From the IMG/VR virus record IMGVR_UViG_3300010938_000053, positions 1 through 51,416 of that record: 51,416 bases of DNA; one strand, given 5' to 3'. The notes under the pieces are model-generated. The model had not been told where the DNA came from, ran no database searches, and worked only from the letters and a program-made list of their open reading frames with translations. Shown piece by piece: positions 46,539 through 51,416 of the stretch. Source of the stretch: a virus. Position numbers and translations under genes: made by a program. The first letter of the stretch is position 1. Each line of letters opens with the position of its first letter.

Positions 46539-48179
46539 TTATCCTCTTGGAATAACACCTCCGCCTCTACCCGACTGGGCGTCGAGGACGTCTCGCGGCG
46601 AAACGACAAACCATCTGCTCAACCGAATGAGCAGCAGCGACGCGCCGACGGTCATGGTGAACCACCAAAAGAAATTTACTCCCGTGTTCGCCAAAAAGAT
46701 AGAAAACGCCGTAAGCAGATAGCCGCTGGCCAGCCACACCAATACCATTTGCCACGTAGACAAAAAAACAAGTGAGCTGAGCAGCACCTGTCCGCCCCAA
46801 ACACGACCGGCAAAAGTTGCCACCATCTCACCTGCTGCCTGGCTGGCGAGCATGCGAGACAAAATCATCAAAAAGACGAGAAATCGGCCGAAAGCGTGGA
46901 AGGCATATTCGACGACAGCCCACCATGACGAGAAGAAGCTCTCGGCATCGTTTTTTATAGAGTCGATTTGCTCTATAGCACTATTGGGCGACGTGTTAAC
47001 CGAAAGGTCGGCGGGCGGACGGACAATTTGAACAGGCGCGTTTGCGGGCGGCTCGGGCCGGACATCGACGCTTTCGGCGCGACGAGGTGAAATTGGCGTC
47101 GTCGGCGGCGGAGAAGAAAAGACAGGCTGAGCCACAGGCTTAGCTTTAGTCGCCGCGCCTTCTTGCCCGCTCATAACCTCATACACAGCGCGCCTTGACA
47201 CAACCTCTTGTCCGGACACAAATACGCCCATCAGTGTACTGTTGTTGTACTTAGACAGTTGTCTCTTTGCCAGCTTCATGAGCACTTCATATGTGCTCTT
47301 CCCGTCTGCGCGGACTTGAACAGCGCCGTTGTCAAAGACGAACTCGACAACAGAGCTCTTGCCAGGGACTTCTCGGACGCCGCCGCGCATCATGTCGTAA
47401 ATCTGCGACACAGCACTCTGAGACAGCAGAGACGAAACGGACAGCACAAACGCAATAATAAAAGACAATGCTCTTTTGACAGCAAAACCCTTCGGCATAA
47501 AAGAAGGAAGCATCGCTCCAGACAGGATGTCGATGTCATCGATGTCTGGCGACTCAAATGCGCAGCGTTTTAAATGCGTTCGAAAGCCATCGACAAATTG
47601 CGAAACATAAGACATATAATCCTCATATGTCTGCGTGGACAAGTCAGTGTTTGGCTGTCCTGACTCCCACGGCGCTTCGCCTCTTATCATCCTCGCCATT
47701 GCGCCATCCGCAAATTTGATGATGCAGTAGGGCTCGCTGTAAAAGACAACTATGCAGCACTTTACAGACGAAGACTTTAGCGCATTCGTTGCTCGCTTCA
47801 AAAAATCAAGATTAGACTCGTCTTTAAATTTATAAAAAACTGTGTAGGGCGAAACGGCGCTGCTAACGTCATCTGTTCGCACAAACTGTTTGCTGTCGTT
47901 GTGTGCCTTATTTTTTTGCTCTATTAGCAAGTTAGCAGGGCTTCTTTGCTCATCTAAAAGCAAATCGACAATCAAGTAAACGATAAATGCGCCGACGCCG
48001 AAGGTAGTTAAAGCCTTTGCGATAAAGTCTATCACATCCACATACCATTCCTCCGCCTGCACGGCAGGAATGCGCAACAAGGCAAGGGTAAATATTGCAC
48101 CGAATGTGCCCACGATAAGCGCTTCCAGCTTATTTGCGAGCGCTTCATTGACAATTTTCCGCAATTTTTCCGCAATCAT
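46539..48179 (-). CDS. Large multi-span membrane protein of unknown function
   Basis: 546 residues. Membrane segments near 20-42 and 58-78, one near 235-255, and a C-terminal cluster of four or five (about 425-530). Between them lie two soluble domains: residues 85-230 and 260-340, and a Pro-rich stretch (PVFSSPPPTTPISPRR, about 350-366). The central soluble part includes FYSEPYCIIKFADGA and FDNGAVQVRADGKST. It is the largest early-side gene. Function unknown; membrane or superinfection control are options. Confidence 0.7.
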   Translation of the reverse strand: MIAEKLRKIVNEALANKLEALIVGTFGAIFTLALLRIPAVQAEEWYVDVIDFIAKALTTFGVGAFIVYLIVDLLLDEQRSPANLLIEQKNKAHNDSKQFVRTDDVSSAVSPYTVFYKFKDESNLDFLKRATNALKSSSVKCCIVVFYSEPYCIIKFADGAMARMIRGEAPWESGQPNTDLSTQTYEDYMSYVSQFVDGFRTHLKRCAFESPDIDDIDILSGAMLPSFMPKGFAVKRALSFIIAFVLSVSSLLSQSAVSQIYDMMRGGVREVPGKSSVVEFVFDNGAVQVRADGKSTYEVLMKLAKRQLSKYNNSTLMGVFVSGQEVVSRRAVYEVMSGQEGAATKAKPVAQPVFSSPPPTTPISPRRAESVDVRPEPPANAPVQIVRPPADLSVNTSPNSAIEQIDSIKNDAESFFSSWWAVVEYAFHAFGRFLVFLMILSRMLASQAAGEMVATFAGRVWGGQVLLSSLVFLSTWQMVLVWLASGYLLTAFSIFLANTGVNFFWWFTMTVGASLLLIRLSRWFVVSPRDVLDAQSGRGGGVIPRG

Positions 48180-48229
48180 AACTTATTGATTTAATCGTGC
48201 TTATAAAAACCGCAATTGTTTTCATACCA

Positions 48230-48255
48230 CTACCCTACTGTTGTTGATAGGGTAG
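48230..48255 (-). terminator. Hairpin after gene 48271-48561
   Basis: Perfect 8-bp stem CTACCCTA/TAGGGTAG with a 10-base loop. No T-run follows on the minus strand; AGGCTTTTG follows on the plus strand. It lies between two leftward genes and may be only a weak pause or processing site. Confidence 0.35.
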
Positions 48256-48270
48256 AGGCTTTTGTATTCA

Positions 48271-48561
48271 TCACTTGTTTTTGTTTGAAAGTGCAGCAAA
48301 TGCTTTTTGGATATATGATAATGAAAACCCTCTTTGACCCTTGAACTTTTGCGCTATTTGAGCGGCATTTAATCCGCTGTTTTTCAGGCGTTTAACGATG
48401 CCGCCAAGCCTAAAAGAAACTTTATAGTGCGCAAGGCGGCGTCGCTCTGTTTCTGTTAATTTTTCTGGCAAAACATCTGTAGTCCATTCCGCGCCGTCGG
48501 GCGTATCGATGCGGATGGGCTTTGATAGCTCGTCTTTGTCGTTACGCGTTATCACTATCAT
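48271..48561 (-). CDS. Small helix-turn-helix protein
   Basis: 96 residues from ATG 48561, which gives a 20-base overlap with 48542-49201; a start at 48672 would overlap far more. The C-terminal part, GIVKRLKNSGLNAAQIAQKF and SYIQKAFAAL, is a likely helix-turn-helix DNA-binding domain. It may act on the TTAACAAAT sites. Confidence 0.65.
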   Translation of the reverse strand: MIVITRNDKDELSKPIRIDTPDGAEWTTDVLPEKLTETERRRLAHYKVSFRLGGIVKRLKNSGLNAAQIAQKFKGQRGFSLSYIQKAFAALSNKNK

Positions 48562-49201
48562 CAACAAGGTGCTTGCTTCTGAACAGATACGAGCAATAAA
48601 AAGCACATGTCCCGACGATAATTGACAGTCCAAGCGCAAATCCGTGCGCGATGGTTTGTCTGAACGAGACATAATGCAAGTATATACTGCACATGTCTAA
48701 GAAAAAAATGACAAGTATCAATGTAAAGGACTGTTCATAAAAGCGAGGCATAATGGACAAGACAAGCGAAGCTGCGTAGATAAGCGAGACAAATACGCCT
48801 GCCGTCGCGCCGATTTGTCCTGCGTTCAGGATAAGTTCCTGGACGACTAAGACGCAGTGAGCCACGACGCCTGCAATCAAAAAAATGTCAGAAATCGCGG
48901 ACAGAACGGCGCTTACAGACAAAAACGAGCGCTTACTGTTCGCTTTTTCGTCTGCGATATTGTCTGTCTTTGCTTCGCGCTCTTCGACGAAAACAGCTGT
49001 TTGTCTTCGAGCTGTCGTGCGCTCGAGCTGCTGCTGTCGAGGTCGTCCGCGCCTGGACGCTTCAGCCGGCGCGCTGAGAATGTCGCGGATAGTGTCGTCT
49101 ACTTCTTGATTTAACGACGATGAACGCCCTGCTCGCTGAAGTCTTTTTGCTGCAGCGTGTGCGCTTAGCCCTGTCATCTGTATGTACTCTCTTACTGTCA
49201 T
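48542..49201 (-). CDS. DNA-binding N-terminus joined to a four-span membrane domain
   Basis: 219 residues. Residues 1-45 (REYIQMTGLSAHAAAKRL, about 4-21) look like a helix-turn-helix. Residues 48-90 are a basic, Arg/Gln-rich linker (RRGRPRQQQLERTTARR). Residues 95-212 have four hydrophobic segments. It may anchor phage or host DNA to the membrane, or be a membrane-bound regulator. Overlaps 49198-49947 by 4 bases. Confidence 0.65.
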   Translation of the reverse strand: MTVREYIQMTGLSAHAAAKRLQRAGRSSSLNQEVDDTIRDILSAPAEASRRGRPRQQQLERTTARRQTAVFVEEREAKTDNIADEKANSKRSFLSVSAVLSAISDIFLIAGVVAHCVLVVQELILNAGQIGATAGVFVSLIYAASLVLSIMPRFYEQSFTLILVIFFLDMCSIYLHYVSFRQTIAHGFALGLSIIVGTCAFYCSYLFRSKHLVDDSDNA

Positions 49202-49947
49202 GCGAACATAGACTTTATTTGCTCAAGTGTCTGTTCCGCCGACGGTACTTTGTCGCCGACATATTCTGCAATTATGTACGGCATAAAGAAGGCGTCGCCC
49301 TTGTCCTTAGCCCGATTACCCTCTTTGTCGATGGCGACAAACACGGGCGTGCCGTCGGCATCAACTTTTTGCGAAAAAATCCAGCGCTGTCCGCTCTTGC
49401 AAAGCATGCTCGGCCAGACGAACGAGGGTGCTTTCTTAGCGCCGTCTTGATAGACCTTCTTCACGGACAAGTTTATTGCCTGAAGAAGGGTAGAATTCGC
49501 CTTGATAATCAGGGCCTTGTTCTCGTAAGGCATTTGAAAAATGAGGTATTGCTGGCGCTTTGCGCCTGGCAAGGATATGCCGCCGACCGTCGGCGTCCTG
49601 TTCGTGTCGTCGTAGTGATACTCGCCCTCCGCCACTTTTTCGTTAGCGTTGTCGAAGACAACAAACGGGCCATTTGGGCTTAGTGAAAGCGTCGAGCGGT
49701 ACTTTTCCCAGGCCTCAACGCTATATGCGACAGCGAGCAACACGGCAGTGTTTAGCGTCAAGGGCTCGTACGCAACAGCGTCAATGCTCTTTATTCGCTT
49801 AAAGAAGCCGATTTGCTCTTTCTTGTAGAGATTTTTCGCCGTGTTCTCGTCGAGAAGAGCGACAGGAACTTTACCGGATTTGTACAGCACCGGCTGCAGC
49901 TCCTTAAATATCGAACGTCTTTCTGAAGAAAATTCGGGTAACTCCAT
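49198..49947 (-). CDS. First gene of the leftward operon, unknown function
   Basis: 249 residues from ATG 49947 (MELPEFSSERRSIF); the upstream in-frame starts lie in the promoter region. It has no signal peptide or membrane segment. Features include PFVVFDNANEKVAEGEYHYD, IIKANSTLLQAINLSVKKV and a WPSMLCKSGQRWIFS segment. As an early gene it may act in host takeover or replication. In some phages such a position holds recombination (single-strand annealing) proteins, and a PD-(D/E)XK nuclease lies just across the promoter; that pairing is only a suggestion. Confidence 0.65.
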   Translation of the reverse strand: MELPEFSSERRSIFKELQPVLYKSGKVPVALLDENTAKNLYKKEQIGFFKRIKSIDAVAYEPLTLNTAVLLAVAYSVEAWEKYRSTLSLSPNGPFVVFDNANEKVAEGEYHYDDTNRTPTVGGISLPGAKRQQYLIFQMPYENKALIIKANSTLLQAINLSVKKVYQDGAKKAPSFVWPSMLCKSGQRWIFSQKVDADGTPVFVAIDKEGNRAKDKGDAFFMPYIIAEYVGDKVPSAEQTLEQIKSMFA

Positions 49948-50141
49948 GTCTTTTTTTTTATGCAAAGTAACGACAGAACCGCAAAAACAAAGCAAACTTT
50001 TCTTCCACTTTTGCACATCGTTAACAAATATGCACTTCCAAAAACCGCTCAATTAGTAAATTATTTGTTAACGGGCGCATAATACTTGACAAAATTGGTT
50101 GAAGGGCGGGTATTTTTGCTCCCAAAAAACTTAAGAGTGTC
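49948..50141. promoter_or_regulatory. Divergent promoter and operator region
   Basis: Plus strand: -7 box TATTTTTG (50111-50118) with TTG at 50086-50088 (22-base spacer) for the nuclease operon; the start codon is 24 bases past the box. Minus strand: a candidate -7 box TTACTTTG (49963-49970) for gene 49198-49947, with a poorly defined TTG. Between them a perfect 12-bp inverted repeat CGTTAACAAATA (50019-50030) / TATTTGTTAACG (50062-50073), 31 bases apart. It shares TTAACAAAT with the operators of P1-P3. The region is otherwise AT-rich and gene-free. Confidence 0.7.
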
Positions 50142-51131
50142 ATGGATAATGAGGTCATTCGTTTTAAAGCCGTAGACGTCGAGCCCGTTAGGGCACAGAT
50201 AACTGCCGCCGGCGAGGGCGTGATTATGCCGGTAGAGGTGCTGTACAGGGCGCCGTTTGGCGGCGGAGACACTCGCTACTACTTTACCCTCCGACACCCA
50301 TTTTTCTTTGCAGGCTACTCCGCCTGGACGAACGGCGTTGTGCCCAAGTCGCCACACTTCCTGGAATGGCTAAGAAAAAGTGGCGTCGAAGGGCAAGAGT
50401 ACGCGCTTGAACGAAGGGAATACGGGTCTGCCTTCCACCACGTCGTCGCAGAGCTTGAGCGCTCGGCGGAGCGGCATTTTTTGTTCAATGCTCCGCAGGA
50501 CTGGGTAAAAGACATTGTAAAACAATACATTACAAATGCCGGCATGTCGTTTGAAGTGACATTTGAGCGCTGGTGGCGGTGGCTAAAAAACGACATGTTT
50601 GCTTGGCTGCAGTTTAAGCGAGACTACAACGTCCGCGTGTTAGCATGCGAGTTGCCAGTCTACGACGAGCAATTGCGCATAGCATCGCCGATAGACATTG
50701 TATGCGTTATGACAATCAAGGGCAGTGAAGAGCTCGCATTGATTGACATCAAAGCAACGGACAAGCCCATCGGCGACAATTTAGAGTACAAATTGCAGTT
50801 GGCATTTTTGAAACACGCCTATAATTTGCTCTACAGCGCACAGACGGGCCAGGCGCACACAACGTACAACTGGTCGTTGATGGATAGGTCAAAAAGCCCT
50901 GGCAAGTACCGCTTAACGTGTCAAGATTTCGACGCTGACTTCACGCACGAGCTATTTATACGCCTTGCGGAAATGTGTAACGCCTTGAAAATCAACGAGC
51001 CGTCGGGACACTTAACAGACTTTATCGACGATGTCGATGGGCCTGCGATGATTCGTTGTCGCCCGGGCGACTGGCTTAAGGAATTTCAAAAAATGATGGC
51101 AAAAAAAAATAAAAAATCAAGGAAAAAATGA
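50142..51131 (+). CDS. PD-(D/E)XK nuclease (Cas4/RecB-like exonuclease)
   Basis: 329 residues. The motif YGSAFHH (94-100) is the RecB-type first motif; Asp185 in ASPIDIVCV and Asp202-x-Lys204 in LALIDIKATDK are the PD-(D/E)XK core. LQLAFLKHAYN (218-228) is the usual following helix (Q--Y). Domain order fits PDDEXK_1/Cas4-like phage exonucleases. It probably works in recombination or host DNA degradation, and leads the replication operon. The lysine-rich tail (KKNKKSRKK) may bind DNA. No Cys cluster for an iron-sulfur site is seen. Confidence 0.85.
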   Translation: MDNEVIRFKAVDVEPVRAQITAAGEGVIMPVEVLYRAPFGGGDTRYYFTLRHPFFFAGYSAWTNGVVPKSPHFLEWLRKSGVEGQEYALERREYGSAFHHVVAELERSAERHFLFNAPQDWVKDIVKQYITNAGMSFEVTFERWWRWLKNDMFAWLQFKRDYNVRVLACELPVYDEQLRIASPIDIVCVMTIKGSEELALIDIKATDKPIGDNLEYKLQLAFLKHAYNLLYSAQTGQAHTTYNWSLMDRSKSPGKYRLTCQDFDADFTHELFIRLAEMCNALKINEPSGHLTDFIDDVDGPAMIRCRPGDWLKEFQKMMAKKNKKSRKK

Positions 51132-51416
51132 ACATAAAAACATTTAGGGTAAGATACCCAAACTGGTTTGCGCAGCTGATAGACGATGCAAACGGCACAG
51201 CAAGAAAGATGCGATTGCCCGTAAGGCTGACGAAGCAAGATGCGCTTGTTTACTTGTTTAAAGCATACGCAGACATGCGCATAAACGTCCGGCCGGTGCT
51301 TCAGTTAGCGTTCGACGAAGCGCAGCGGCATCGAGAGGTGTGTCGCAAAGAAAAGAAGAGACTTTCGCTAAACAATCTAAGCGAAGAAAAATATTCCACA
51401 CACGCCTACGTCAAAG
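51128..51416 (+). CDS. N-terminal part of a 157-aa unknown protein that crosses the genome ends
   Basis: Starts in the ATGA overlap with the nuclease gene (ATG 51128). 78 residues are encoded before position 51361, and the frame continues at position 1; the last 55 bases repeat positions 1-55. N-terminus MNIKTFRVRYPNWFAQLIDD. See the C-terminal entry at 1-240 for the rest. Unknown function, part of the replication operon. Confidence 0.85.
   Translation, partial: MNIKTFRVRYPNWFAQLIDDANGTARKMRLPVRLTKQDALVYLFKAYADMRINVRPVLQLAFDEAQRHREVCRKEKKRLSLNNLSEEKYSTHAYVK
51362..51416. repeat. Terminal direct repeat, right copy
   Basis: Exact copy of positions 1-55; see the left copy. Counting the repeat once gives a genome of 51,361 bp. 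Confidence 0.95.

Noticed and set aside
1-51416. CRISPR array
   Set aside because: I looked for regularly spaced direct repeats with unique spacers, especially near the Csf-like operon. The only regular repeats are the four iterons at 979-1086 and the paired operators; neither has spacer-sized intervals of changing sequence.
1-51416. Integrase, excisionase or attachment site using the tRNA genes
   Set aside because: No tyrosine or serine recombinase motif was seen in any gene. The two tRNA copies are complete genes, not the 3' fragments expected of attachment sites.

Overview
This window is one complete circular or terminally redundant genome of a tailed phage (siphovirus-like) infecting a Bacteroidetes host. 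The first 55 bases recur exactly as the last 55 (1-55 = 51362-51416), so the unit length is 51,361 bp and one gene runs across the ends. Host assignment rests on three things in the sequence. Promoters have the Bacteroidetes form TTG-N20-TAnnTTTG. Shine-Dalgarno sequences are weak or absent. Four predicted secreted proteins have Gln directly after the predicted signal peptidase site (the Bacteroidetes Q-rule). No integrase, excisionase, recognisable lysogeny repressor or CRISPR array was seen, so a lytic life style is likely.

Layout. A divergent promoter/operator region (about 49948-50141) splits two transcription units. Rightward, through the ends to about 6.1 kb, lies the replication and packaging operon: PD-(D/E)XK nuclease, a small protein across the junction, a winged-helix protein, a lambda-O-like initiator with an iteron origin inside its gene (979-1140), a candidate helicase loader, a DnaB-type helicase, a RuvC-like resolvase, a candidate TerS, TerL and a small basic protein. 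Leftward, 49.9 to 6.1 kb, lie in order: early/membrane proteins (45.7-49.9 kb), peptidoglycan enzymes (a GH19-like endolysin on the + strand and a membrane-anchored transglycosylase), tail genes (31.6-44.3 kb, including a probable -1 frameshift gene upstream of the tape measure), head genes (26-31.5 kb: S49 protease, scaffold, capsid, portal, adaptor), tail-fibre-like proteins (15.5-25.8 kb), a holin-like pair, and an accessory region (6-14.6 kb).

The accessory region is the most unusual part. It holds a tightly coupled operon of a Csf1-like protein, a small SAM methyltransferase and a Csf3-like RAMP protein (13081-14602). This looks like pieces of type IV CRISPR effector machinery without Cas7, helicase or array. 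It also holds two copies of a small protein family I associate with CRISPR loci (6073-6423 and 10248-10610), two tRNA-Arg(UCU) genes of which one has a damaged anticodon stem, and a family of small paralogous proteins. Five start codons there are preceded, 15-18 nt upstream, by the same two-hairpin RNA leader, whose loops are perfectly complementary (possible kissing loops) and whose stems covary. Three near-identical promoters carry a tandem CATTAACAAAT operator. A related TTAACAAAT box forms a 12-bp inverted repeat between the two divergent operons, which suggests one regulator for both.

Working together: the rightward operon starts replication at the in-gene iterons and packages DNA. The leftward late genes build a head and long tail, then lyse the cell. 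The accessory block probably handles host defences or takeover. That last role is inferred from position, gene size and family resemblance, not demonstrated.
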